This document shows positions 52,970 through 61,056 of a stretch of 64,000 nt of DNA, one piece after another. A program made the translations under genes and the position numbers. The stretch lies in assembly GCF_001443045.1 (NCBI RefSeq), contig NZ_LKPJ01000001.1, forward strand, positions 428,698 to 492,697. Reading direction: 5' to 3'. Every line of letters starts with the position of its first letter. The stretch's first letter is position 1. Under the pieces are notes generated by a model, which made no database searches, was not told the origin of the DNA, and worked only from the letters and a program-made list of their open reading frames with translations. Source of the DNA: Burkholderia ambifaria (GTDB taxonomy: Bacteria > Pseudomonadota > Gammaproteobacteria > Burkholderiales > Burkholderiaceae).

Positions 52970-53860
52970 TTACACCGCCGGCACGATCATCTCCCGCGCG
53001 ATCGCACAGAACGCGGTCGTCGCGGCGCTTTCGCCGTGCAGCCGGCGACTCATGATGATCGGCGATGTCGCCGTGGGTTCCGGCAGCCGCCGGTAGACGA
53101 CGCCCTTCACGCGCACGCCCTCCACGCTTTCCGGCACCAGCGACACGCCCACCTGCGCGGCAACGAGCCCGAGCGCCGTCTGCAATTCCCGCACCTCGTG
53201 CACGGCCGCCGGCACGAGCGCGCCGTCGCGCAGTGCGGACAGCTGCTGGTCCGCGAAGCTCGGCCGCGGCGTGCTCGGATAGACGATCAGCGTCTCGTTC
53301 GCGATGTCCGCGAGCGTCAGCGGCCGGTCCGGATCCGCGAGCGGATGCCCGACCGGCAGCGCCGCGATCAGCTTTTCCTCGATCAGCGCCTCGCGCACGA
53401 GCTGGTCGTCGTCGAAACGCAGGCGGCCGAATCCGACGTCGATCCGCCCGCCCTTGAGCGCACCGAGCTGTTCGAGCGTAAACATTTCGATCAGCGACAG
53501 CTCGACGTCCGGCTGCGCCTCGCGAAACGCGCGGATCACGTCCGGCAGCGCGCCATAGAGCGTCGACGGCACGAAGCCGATCACGATCCGCTTCGACAGT
53601 TGCGCGAGCCGCCGCGTCAGCGGGCCGAGTTCGTCGGCCTGGTCGACGACGCGCTTCGCCTGGGCATAGAACACGCGGCCCGCGTCGGTCAGCTTCAGCG
53701 GCCGCGCGCCGCGCTCGAACAGCGCCAACCCGACCTCGTCCTCGACCGCCTGGAGCTGGCGGCTCAGCGGCGGCTGCGTCATGTGCAGCCGCTCCGCCGC
53801 TCGCGTGATGTTCATTTCTTCCGCGACGGCGATGAAGTACCGGAGCTGGCGCAATTCCAT
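52970..53860 (-). CDS. catR: LysR-family regulator CatR of the catechol ortho-cleavage operon
   Basis: A 296-residue LysR regulator. The winged HTH is at the N-terminus (MELRQLRYFIAVAEEMNITR, LHMTQPPLSRQLQAVE), and the effector domain follows (IVIGFVPSTLYGALPDVIRA). It is divergent from catBAC with a 91-bp gap. By homology it should activate catBAC when cis,cis-muconate is present. ATG 53860 is the family-normal start; a much longer open frame lies upstream, overlapping catB. Confidence 0.9.
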   Translation of the reverse strand: MELRQLRYFIAVAEEMNITRAAERLHMTQPPLSRQLQAVEDEVGLALFERGARPLKLTDAGRVFYAQAKRVVDQADELGPLTRRLAQLSKRIVIGFVPSTLYGALPDVIRAFREAQPDVELSLIEMFTLEQLGALKGGRIDVGFGRLRFDDDQLVREALIEEKLIAALPVGHPLADPDRPLTLADIANETLIVYPSTPRPSFADQQLSALRDGALVPAAVHEVRELQTALGLVAAQVGVSLVPESVEGVRVKGVVYRRLPEPTATSPIIMSRRLHGESAATTAFCAIAREMIVPAV

Positions 53861-53862
53861 TT

Positions 53863-53879
53863 CATGCCTCAAAGGTATG
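53863..53879. promoter_or_regulatory. Candidate CatR recognition site
   Basis: CATGCCT (53863-53869) and AGGTATG (53873-53879) form a near-perfect inverted repeat with a single mismatch, directly upstream of catR in the 91-bp catR-catB gap. LysR-type sites have this symmetry, so autoregulation plus catB activation is plausible. Confidence 0.45.
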
Positions 53880-53951
53880 GAAGTAGTCGGAAAGAGTGTT
53901 GGACGACGCCGGGCGGGAATTCCTACCATGTGCACCAACAGGAGGAATCGC

Positions 53952-55085
53952 ATGATAGCAACTGCCGCCACCATCGAACGCATCGAGACGCTGCTCGTCG
54001 ACGTGCCGACGATCAGGCCCCACAAACTGTCGGTCGCCACGATGAATTGCCAGACCCTCGTGCTGGTCCGTGTTCGATGCACGGACGGTATTGAAGGGGT
54101 CGGCGAAGCGACCACGATCGGCGGTCTCGCGTATGGCGAGGAGAGCCCCGAGAGCATCAAGGTCAACATCGACACCTACTTCGCGCCGCTGCTGCAGGGC
54201 ATGGATGCGACGCGTCCGGGCGCCGCGATGGCACGTGCCCGCAAGCTGTTCCAGGGCAACCGGTTCGCGAAGTGCGCGATCGAAACCGCGCTGTTCGACG
54301 CGCAGGCGCGCCGCCTCGGCGTGCCGCTGTCCGAGCTGTTCGGCGGCCGAACGACCGACGCGGTCGACGTTGCATGGACGCTCGCGAGCGGCGACACGCA
54401 GCGCGACATCGCGGAAGCCGAGGCGATGCTGGAAGCGCGTCGCCATCGCGCCTTCAAGCTGAAGATCGGATCGAACGCCGTCGACGACGACGTCGCGCAC
54501 GTGATCGCGATCAAGCGCGCGCTCGGCGAACGCGGCGACGTGCGCGTCGACGTGAACCAGGCATGGACCGAAACCGATGCGATCCGGGCCGGCGCACGAC
54601 TCGCGGACGCCGGCGTAAGCCTCGTCGAACAACCGATCGCGGCGACCAATCGCGCGGGGCTGAAACGCCTCACGCAGCTCGCGCGGATTCCGATCATGGC
54701 CGACGAAGCGCTGCACGGCCCCGTCGATGCGTTCGCCCTCGCGCAGGACCGCGCGGCCGACGTGTTCGCGGTGAAGATCGCGCAATCGGGCGGCCTGCTC
54801 GGCGCGGCGAGCGTCGCATCGATCGCATCGGCTGCCGGCATCGACCTGTACGGCGGCACGATGCTCGAAGGCGCGGCCGGCACGATGGCGTCCGCGCAGC
54901 TGTTCAGCACGTTCGGCTCGCTGAAATGGGGCACCGAGCTGTTCGGCCCGCTGCTGCTCACCGAGGAGATTCTCGTCGAGCCGCTGCGTTACCAGGATTT
55001 CAAGCTGCACCTGCCGGCTGCGCCCGGCCTCGGCATCACCTTCGACTGGGCCCGCATCGAACGGATGCGACGCGACGCCCGCTGA
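53952..55085 (+). CDS. catB: Muconate cycloisomerase CatB
   Basis: A 377-residue enolase-superfamily enzyme converting cis,cis-muconate to muconolactone. The catalytic Lys is in AFKLKIG (the KxK motif near residue 169). Metal ligands follow in DVNQAW, LVEQP and MADEAL, then VKIAQSGGL. An AGGAGG ribosome site precedes ATG 53952. It is the first gene of catBAC. Chloromuconate-type relatives exist, but the context points to catechol degradation. Confidence 0.94.
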   Translation: MIATAATIERIETLLVDVPTIRPHKLSVATMNCQTLVLVRVRCTDGIEGVGEATTIGGLAYGEESPESIKVNIDTYFAPLLQGMDATRPGAAMARARKLFQGNRFAKCAIETALFDAQARRLGVPLSELFGGRTTDAVDVAWTLASGDTQRDIAEAEAMLEARRHRAFKLKIGSNAVDDDVAHVIAIKRALGERGDVRVDVNQAWTETDAIRAGARLADAGVSLVEQPIAATNRAGLKRLTQLARIPIMADEALHGPVDAFALAQDRAADVFAVKIAQSGGLLGAASVASIASAAGIDLYGGTMLEGAAGTMASAQLFSTFGSLKWGTELFGPLLLTEEILVEPLRYQDFKLHLPAAPGLGITFDWARIERMRRDAR

Positions 55086-55120
55086 CCCACACGACACGAC
55101 AACCGAAACCGGAGACACAG

Positions 55121-56023
55121 ATGAACAAGCAAGCCATCGACGCCCTGCTGAAGACCTTCGACGACGCCGCGGAAAAGCCCGGCAACCCGCGCGTGCGCGC
55201 GATCGTCAACCGGATCGTGAAGGACCTCTGCTACACGATCGAGGATTTCGACGTGCAGCCGAGCGAGTTCTGGACCGCGCTCAACTACCTGAACGAAGCC
55301 GGCCGCGAATTCGGGCTGATCGCCGCAGGCCTCGGCCTCGAGCGCTTCCTCGACGTGCGGATGGACGAGGCCGAGGAGAAGGCCGGCTTCCAGGGCGGCA
55401 CGCCGCGCACGATCGAAGGGCCGCTGTATGTCGCGGGCGCACCGGAATCGGTCGGCCATGCGCGTCTCGACGACGGCACCGATCCGGGCCAGACGCTGAT
55501 CATGCGCGGCCAGGTGCTCGGCCAGGACGGCACGCCGATCGCGAATGCGCTCGTCGAAGTGTGGCACGCGAACCATCTCGGCTGCTACTCGTACTTCGAT
55601 CAGTCGCAACCCGCGTTCAACCTGCGCCGCTCGATCCGCACCGATGCCGAGGGCCGCTACAGCTTTCGCAGCGTGCTGCCGGTCGGCTACAGCGTGCCGC
55701 CGGGCAGCAAGACCGAGCAGTTGCTCGACCAGCTCGGCCGCCACGGCCATCGTCCGGCGCACATCCACTTCTTCGTTTCGGCGGACGGATATCGTAAGCT
55801 GACGACGCAGATCAACATCGAAGGCGATCCGCACATCTGGGACGACTTCGCATTCGCGACCCGCGAAGGGCTGATCCCGAAGGTCAAGCAGGCCGAGGGC
55901 GCGGAAGGCAAGCCGTATGGCGTCGACGGGCAGTTCGCGCTGATCGACTTCGATTTCTCGCTGCTCGAGGACAAGCAGGACGTGCCGGCGAGCGAAGTCG
56001 AGCGGGCGCGTGCGCGGGCCTGA
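55121..56023 (+). CDS. catA: Catechol 1,2-dioxygenase CatA
   Basis: A 300-residue intradiol ring-cleavage dioxygenase with non-heme Fe(III). The iron ligands inferred by comparison with the Acinetobacter enzyme are Y156 (CYSYFD), Y190 (PVGYSVP), H214 and H216 (PAHIHFF). The N-terminal helical linker forms the dimer. It cleaves catechol to cis,cis-muconate. It lies 35 bp after catB and 43 bp before catC, all in one operon. Confidence 0.95.
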   Translation: MNKQAIDALLKTFDDAAEKPGNPRVRAIVNRIVKDLCYTIEDFDVQPSEFWTALNYLNEAGREFGLIAAGLGLERFLDVRMDEAEEKAGFQGGTPRTIEGPLYVAGAPESVGHARLDDGTDPGQTLIMRGQVLGQDGTPIANALVEVWHANHLGCYSYFDQSQPAFNLRRSIRTDAEGRYSFRSVLPVGYSVPPGSKTEQLLDQLGRHGHRPAHIHFFVSADGYRKLTTQINIEGDPHIWDDFAFATREGLIPKVKQAEGAEGKPYGVDGQFALIDFDFSLLEDKQDVPASEVERARARA

Positions 56024-56066
56024 GCGGCCGTCCCGTTCGACGAATCGACAACGCAAGGAGTGCAGA

Positions 56067-56357
56067 ATGCTGTTTCATGTGGAGATGACCGTCCGTCTGC
56101 CGGCGGACATGGATCCGGTCAAGGCGGCCACGCTGAAGGCCGAAGAAAAGGCGATGTGCCAGCGGCTGATGAACGAAGGCGTCTGGCGACATCTGTGGCG
56201 GATCGCGGGGCAGTATGCGAACGTCAGTATCTTCGATGTCGAGAGCGTGCAGCAGTTGCATGACCTGTTGAGTCAGCTGCCGTTGTTTCCGTATATGGAG
56301 ATGGAGGTGCGGGCGCTGTGTCGGCATCCTTCTTCGGTGCGGGAAGACGATCGGTAA
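56067..56357 (+). CDS. catC: Muconolactone delta-isomerase CatC
   Basis: A 96-residue small enzyme that converts muconolactone to beta-ketoadipate enol-lactone. The family start is MLFHVEMTVRLPADMDP, followed by KAEEKAMCQRL and SIFDVESVQQLHDLLSQLPL. An AAGGAG ribosome site precedes ATG 56067. It is last in catBAC and is followed by a strong hairpin. Confidence 0.94.
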   Translation: MLFHVEMTVRLPADMDPVKAATLKAEEKAMCQRLMNEGVWRHLWRIAGQYANVSIFDVESVQQLHDLLSQLPLFPYMEMEVRALCRHPSSVREDDR

Positions 56358-56363
56358 GTGACC

Positions 56364-56400
56364 GCGATGGATGCCGTCGTCGTCAGACGGCATCCATCGC
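56364..56400. terminator. Perfect 15-bp hairpin after catC
   Basis: Arms at 56364-56378 and 56386-56400 with a 7-nt loop, 6 bp beyond the catC stop. There is no clear T tract. It separates the cat operon from the convergent T6SS cassette. Confidence 0.6.
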
Positions 56401-56533
56401 GAACCCCACCTGCCACATGATGCGGGCTCGGCACGCGTCCGCAACGCCCGCGTCCGCATTGCTTCGCCATCGGCTCAGAAGCAGGGGCCGTGTCTTCGCC
56501 TTTCCCGATGACCAGATGCACGGGGCAATTCGA

Positions 56534-57067
56534 TCATTGCGCGTCCCTGACTCCCGGAACCGCGCCGGCCATTCGCAACGCGTTCGTTGACAGTTCCAGT
56601 GTCAGTGGCTTGTCTGCATCGAGCTTCTTTTTCTCAACCACGCGCTTCCAGCCACCGCTTTCCCCGGGATTCCGATAAAACGCGACGATCGCGACATAGT
56701 TCGTGTCTCGCTGCATCGGCTGCGACAAGCTTGCCGACGCTCCCGGATTGACGACCGTCGAAGTATCCGCCTGCCAGGCCGGCGCAAGCACGGCTCGATC
56801 ATTCTTCAGCAAATCGCCATAAGACGCTTGATCGAACGCCGTCCGATCCTTCAACTGATACACGCGGACTGCCACCGACGTCGGTCGCCCCGCCTCGTCG
56901 GGATTCAATGCCGCGCGGGCCGTCAGATCCACGTTCAGCACCTTCACCTGCTTGAAGAACACCGCGCGATAAGCGTTCGACGAGGCATCCGATACCGACT
57001 GCCACACACCGCAGCCGGACAGAAGCAGGGCAGCGGCAACAGTTGCCGCGCTCATTCGATTCAACAT
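56534..57067 (-). CDS. tssJ: TssJ-type outer-membrane lipoprotein
   Basis: A 177-residue lipoprotein with signal peptide and lipobox LLLSGCG (C19). The mature part has the TssJ/VasD pattern: LNPDEAGRPTSVAVRVYQLKD, FDQASYGDLL and VAIVAFYRNP, then WKRVVEKKKL. TssJ anchors the T6SS membrane complex TssL-TssM to the outer membrane. Here it is the last gene of a vgrG effector cassette, away from other structural tss genes in this window. A GGAG ribosome site precedes ATG 57067. Confidence 0.88.
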   Translation of the reverse strand: MLNRMSAATVAAALLLSGCGVWQSVSDASSNAYRAVFFKQVKVLNVDLTARAALNPDEAGRPTSVAVRVYQLKDRTAFDQASYGDLLKNDRAVLAPAWQADTSTVVNPGASASLSQPMQRDTNYVAIVAFYRNPGESGGWKRVVEKKKLDADKPLTLELSTNALRMAGAVPGVRDAQ

Positions 57068-58128
57068 TGAGACTCCGAGATCAGATCGTGCGACGCACGA
57101 GATGCGGGTTGGGTTGAGGTGCCGGAAACGCTTCGTAGACGCCGAGCGCGATATCGATCAGACGTGTATCCGACGCAGGCAGGACCGTCGTCCAGCCGAG
57201 ACGCGGCGCGGGGTCCGCGCATGCCATCGACACAACCGGCTTCGGGACGAACTCCGACGACACCTCCATCCCACAACTCCAATGCCTCGCCGTCGTTAGC
57301 GAACGAATCCTTGTTCGTCCGATACGCGCTTTCGCCAACCCGTAACGATGCGTTCAGATTCGGTTCGGCTAACGAATACGCTTTGCCCGGCGCCTCCCAT
57401 TTGAAACCGTAGGTGTGTTTGCGGTCTTGTGTGCCGGCGATCAGGATTTCGTCAGCTTCAATCGGGCCAACTGGCCGTGCGCGGTTGCGCAACTGGCCCA
57501 CGCCCACCACTGTTCCCAGCAGAGCTGGCAGAATGCCACCCGCTCGGGCGCGCAGACCAGGTTCCACTTTGCGTTGCGTATAGGCGGTCAGTCTGAACCA
57601 TACGTCAGGTTTGCTGGGGAGCCGGATAACCATCTCCCAGCTTTCAAGGTTGAAGTCCTTGTCGACCAATATGGCGTCTTCAACCACAAAGCCGATACCC
57701 TCCGCTAGCCTGCCAGATGATATTTCTTGCCATTCGAGAGACAGTTCCTGATGCAAGGCTAATGCCGTAGTCTTGCGGTCAAGTGATACTTTTCCTGAGT
57801 ACTGCAGGTTTTTTGAGCCAGCCCGGAAGTAGGTATCAAACTTGTAATACTCATAGTCCGAGTTTGGGTTGATCCAGGATATCAGCATGACAGAATCATT
57901 GGCACGCGGCACCCGTTCGATAAACATCTGGCCGCGCGAAATGTTCTTTGTAGAACGAAGCTCATTCTCTTTCCGATAGATCGAATCATCGAAGCTCGCC
58001 TGTTCCGTGATTTCGGGAAGCAGTTCCAACATAACTTTGTTGTATTTATATTTCTCGACGATATTTTCCTCAACAGGAACTTCAACGAGATGCCGCCCGA
58101 TAGCATGCGTTCTCCAGCCTCGCTTCAT
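57061..58128 (-). CDS. Tli4-type T6SS immunity protein, copy 1 (probable 3' frameshift)
   Basis: The annotated frame gives 355 residues. Residues 1 to about 285 are clearly homologous to copy 2 (start KRGWRTHAIGRHLVEVP; NPNSDYEYYKFDTYFRAGSK; ends GEALELWD). After ELWD near 57268-57273 the frame becomes arginine- and serine-rich and unlike copy 2. The +1/-1 alternative frame from the same point gives a well-composed tail (EVSSEFVPKPVVSMACAD... HLVRRTI) ending at 57081, which leaves room for the tssJ ribosome site. So a frameshift is likely. Its start overlaps the small upstream gene by ATGA. It should protect against the Tle4 lipase; no signal peptide is seen. Confidence 0.72.
   Translation of the reverse strand: MKRGWRTHAIGRHLVEVPVEENIVEKYKYNKVMLELLPEITEQASFDDSIYRKENELRSTKNISRGQMFIERVPRANDSVMLISWINPNSDYEYYKFDTYFRAGSKNLQYSGKVSLDRKTTALALHQELSLEWQEISSGRLAEGIGFVVEDAILVDKDFNLESWEMVIRLPSKPDVWFRLTAYTQRKVEPGLRARAGGILPALLGTVVGVGQLRNRARPVGPIEADEILIAGTQDRKHTYGFKWEAPGKAYSLAEPNLNASLRVGESAYRTNKDSFANDGEALELWDGGVVGVRPEAGCVDGMRGPRAASRLDDGPACVGYTSDRYRARRLRSVSGTSTQPASRASHDLISESQC
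57384..57579. repeat. Near-identical direct repeat tract, copy 1
   Basis: About 195 bp shared almost base for base with 58494-58688, inside the two Tli4 paralogues. Flanking parts of the two genes are clearly more divergent, so this looks like a gene-conversion tract or recent recombination. Confidence 0.85.
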
Positions 58129-58337
58129 ATAGATTCCTTTTTGTGCCCGCAGTCGGAGAAGCAATGCGACTCATCTCGCTTCTGGCACGGCGAGGGAAAC
58201 ACCTCCTCGCACAGGTACCGCATGGCTTCACCTACCGTCATGGCGTGCGGCGCACAAAACGGGATTCGCGGCGTCAGCGAGACAACCGGCGCGACAACGA
58301 GCGTCAACAAGACCGTTCTGCGAGACGACATCTTCAT
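58125..58337 (-). CDS. Small cysteine-rich exported protein inside the T6SS immunity cassette
   Basis: A 70-residue protein starting MKMSSRRTVLLTLVV, a likely signal sequence, followed by a short mature part with five cysteines in total (28, 43, 51, 59, 63) and a C-terminal GHKKESI. Its ATG overlaps the copy 2 stop by ATGA and its own stop overlaps the copy 1 start by ATGA, strong evidence that it is translated within the operon. No known family was recognised. It may be an extra immunity or accessory factor. Confidence 0.65.
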   Translation of the reverse strand: MKMSSRRTVLLTLVVAPVVSLTPRIPFCAPHAMTVGEAMRYLCEEVFPSPCQKRDESHCFSDCGHKKESI

Positions 58338-59236
58338 ACCGCCCCCGGACGCAGCCGGATGGAGTCCACCACGGCATCCCACAGTTCCAGCGCCTCGCCA
58401 TCGTTTGCGAACGATTCCTTGTTCGTCCGGTACGCACTATCTCCAACGCGCAACGATACGTTCAGGTTGGGTTCCGCTAGTGAATAAGCCTTGCCCGGCG
58501 CCTCCCATTTGAAACCGTAGGTGCGTTTGCCGTCTTGTGTGCCGGCGATCAGGATTTCGTCAGCTTCAATCGGGCCAACTGGCCGTGCGCGGTTGCGCAA
58601 CTGGCCCACGCCCACCACTGTTCCCAGCAGAGCTGGCAGAATGCCACCCGCTCGGGCACGCAGACCAGGTTCCACTTTGCGTTGCGTGTACGCTGTCAGC
58701 CGAAACCAGACATCGGGCTTGTTGGGAAATTTGATGACCATTTCCCAACTTTCGAGGTTAAAACGCTTCGCCATCAGAACAGTATCTCCGGCTACATATC
58801 CGATGCCATCTGGAATTTCACCAGGCGGAATTTCTCGCCACTCAAGGGACAGTTTTTGACAGCTCGCCAATGTCGCGTCCCTGAGATCCGGCGATACCTC
58901 TCCGGAGTACCGTAGGCTTTTTGAGCCAGCCCGGAAGTATGTGTCGAACTTGTAATACTCATAGTTCGAGTTTGGGTTGCTCCACGATATCAGCGTGACC
59001 GAACCATTGGCATGTGGCACCCGTTCGACAAACATGTCGCCACGCGAAATGTGCTTCGTATAATGAAGCTCATTCTCCCGCCGAGAAATCAAATCCTCAA
59101 AGTTCGCCTGCGTCGTGACCTCAAGTAACGGTTCAATCGTCACCCCATTGTATTTGTACGTCTCGGCAGTTTCCGCCTCTGCGGGCAAATCCACCAGATG
59201 TCGTCCGATGGCTCGGGTTCTCCAGCCTTGTTTCAT
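58334..59236 (-). CDS. Tli4-type T6SS immunity protein, copy 2
   Basis: A 300-residue Tli4-family immunity protein. It begins KQGWRTRAIGRHLVDLP, continues with NPNSNYEYYKFDTYFRAGSK and WFRLTAYTQRKVEPGLRARA, and ends ALELWDAVVDSIRLRPGAV. Family members bind and inhibit the cognate Tle4 phospholipase. Its ATG overlaps the lipase stop by ATGA, so effector and immunity are co-translated. No signal peptide or lipobox is visible, unusual for protection against a periplasmic lipase. Copy 1 is a paralogue. Confidence 0.82.
   Translation of the reverse strand: MKQGWRTRAIGRHLVDLPAEAETAETYKYNGVTIEPLLEVTTQANFEDLISRRENELHYTKHISRGDMFVERVPHANGSVTLISWSNPNSNYEYYKFDTYFRAGSKSLRYSGEVSPDLRDATLASCQKLSLEWREIPPGEIPDGIGYVAGDTVLMAKRFNLESWEMVIKFPNKPDVWFRLTAYTQRKVEPGLRARAGGILPALLGTVVGVGQLRNRARPVGPIEADEILIAGTQDGKRTYGFKWEAPGKAYSLAEPNLNVSLRVGDSAYRTNKESFANDGEALELWDAVVDSIRLRPGAV
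58494..58688. repeat. Near-identical direct repeat tract, copy 2
   Basis: The partner of the 57384-57579 tract, encoding the same block of both immunity paralogues (RARAGGILPALLGTVVGVGQ and neighbours). Confidence 0.85.
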
Positions 59237-61023
59237 GCCGACTCCTTTTTGTGCCAGCGGGCCTGTTGAGCAATCTTGATAATTGCGTACATAGTGGCGT
59301 ACAGCGAGCGTCCGTGCTCGTCGCCATAACTGCCTTGATGGTCATATCCGAAATGCGCGTTGCATCGCCCAGGGTTGCCATGCCCATGTGCAAAGCTCAT
59401 CGCGATACCGGTCTTACCGGGCGCTTCGCCGGAATACACCGGCACCGTACCGTCCCCAGGGCAATCTGGTTCACCGATGGTCAACTTGATGCCGGATATA
59501 GTCACGAGCGTACCGTTGCCGTCGTCGCTGGTAATAGCTCCCCCGATAACATCGAAACTTTCAAGGCCAGGGCCTTCCCATGACACCTCACCCCAACTGA
59601 AGCGGCTCATACTAGCCAGCAGCCCTGTCCCCAACAAACCTCCCGGATCCTTCCCTGTCTCACGCTTACCCTGCGCGCCGTAGTGGGCGTAAGTTGGAAC
59701 CTTGTACCGGCTCTGAATCCCTGCATGAAACTGTCGGACTCCTTCTATAACCTTGTTCAGCTTTCTACGTGGAGACTCACGCTCAGGCTCAGAATCCCCC
59801 CCTGATTCCGCCTCCGCCTTCTTCCCCTCCGGCTCCATCAACCCCAAATTCCCATCCGGCACCAACCCATACCACGCCGGCGAGCAATAAATCTCGCTAT
59901 ACGGATCCCCGTTCTCTGGCAATGCAAGCAGTTCTTTACCACTCCCCTTGTCGCGCACCTTGAGCCACGCTTTGCCATCGTTGTAATCCGCTGTCGGCAG
60001 CAACTCGAGCCCTCCTGGCGATTGCGAAAGTATCGCCACCACATCCGCCGCGTTGCGTCCTAGAAAAACTTGCTCCCCGCCCTCGAACCCCGAACGCATG
60101 CGTTTGTAGGTAGCCGGCGCACCCGTTGCAGGCTGCACGCCGTGCGACACGCCAAGCACCTTGTCGCATTGATGTAGTTCCGTGAGCGCACGGCTAACCA
60201 GCCCGCCCATCGAATGGGTCACGACGATCACCTTTTCCGCCATCGGCCGATTCGGTGCCGGACGTTCGTTGGAGCAATACGATCCGCCTTGACCGTCAGG
60301 CGTGTCGTGCACGAAAACCCCTTTACCTTCGTTGTAGAACGGCAATATCGTTTGCTCTATCAGTTCCTTGATCGCCGCTCCAGAGTCCCGGTTGCTCTGT
60401 AGCCAGTTGTAGCCGCCCGCCCAAACGTCGAACTGGTAGTTCGCCGCATGCAAGATCTCTTCGCGCGTCAGCGCGTCACCTTCTTTCGCACCCCATGCCG
60501 TAGGAGCGTCCTGCCCCGCCTCCGCGGCCCATTTCCGGAGATCGGCTTCGCAGCGCTGGAAGTCGTATCGAGACAGATCATTCAGAAAATGCTGAAGCTT
60601 GCCCATGAACGGATGGTAGCTTGAGCGCATCAACGCCCCCCACCCCCGCGCGACCAGCACGTTCTTCGGCAAGCCGCTCTCACCAGCGTCGATGGGTCCG
60701 CTGGGATCGATCTCAACCGTATCCGTCACCAGGTCGCCCGCCCGTTCACGGGTACTCTTGAACAGATAGCTGAACAACTGCGCGATCAGATCTCCGGCTC
60801 CGCGCAAGTCCTTGTTCGGCGGCTGCCACACGCTGGCCTTGCCCTTCTTCTTTCGCAGATTCGTACCCATGATGCCCGGCAGGAAGAGGATCGGAATCAC
60901 ATAAGGCTTCGCCAGTACGATCTTCTCGCGCTGATCTTCCATCGGCGTCAGCGTCGCTATGCTGTACTGGTCGCCGTTTTCGTCAACGACACTGCGATAC
61001 AAAACCGAAGTGGCTTCCGTCAT
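59233..61023 (-). CDS. Tle4-type T6SS lipase effector
   Basis: A 596-residue alpha/beta-hydrolase. The nucleophile elbow is THSMGG with S271; PILFLPGIMGTNL near 44-56 is the oxyanion region. The Asp and His of the triad are probably in GDGTVPVYSGE and HGHGN or YDHQGSYG. No signal peptide is present, as expected for a T6SS cargo delivered by VgrG. It lies 33 bp after vgrG and overlaps the immunity gene by ATGA. Base composition here looks lower in GC than the flanking genes. The Tle4 class is assigned from overall pattern and context. Confidence 0.82.
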   Translation of the reverse strand: MTEATSVLYRSVVDENGDQYSIATLTPMEDQREKIVLAKPYVIPILFLPGIMGTNLRKKKGKASVWQPPNKDLRGAGDLIAQLFSYLFKSTRERAGDLVTDTVEIDPSGPIDAGESGLPKNVLVARGWGALMRSSYHPFMGKLQHFLNDLSRYDFQRCEADLRKWAAEAGQDAPTAWGAKEGDALTREEILHAANYQFDVWAGGYNWLQSNRDSGAAIKELIEQTILPFYNEGKGVFVHDTPDGQGGSYCSNERPAPNRPMAEKVIVVTHSMGGLVSRALTELHQCDKVLGVSHGVQPATGAPATYKRMRSGFEGGEQVFLGRNAADVVAILSQSPGGLELLPTADYNDGKAWLKVRDKGSGKELLALPENGDPYSEIYCSPAWYGLVPDGNLGLMEPEGKKAEAESGGDSEPERESPRRKLNKVIEGVRQFHAGIQSRYKVPTYAHYGAQGKRETGKDPGGLLGTGLLASMSRFSWGEVSWEGPGLESFDVIGGAITSDDGNGTLVTISGIKLTIGEPDCPGDGTVPVYSGEAPGKTGIAMSFAHGHGNPGRCNAHFGYDHQGSYGDEHGRSLYATMYAIIKIAQQARWHKKESA

Positions 61024-61056
61024 GATCTTTCTTTGGTAAAACAAAAATTGGTGGAC

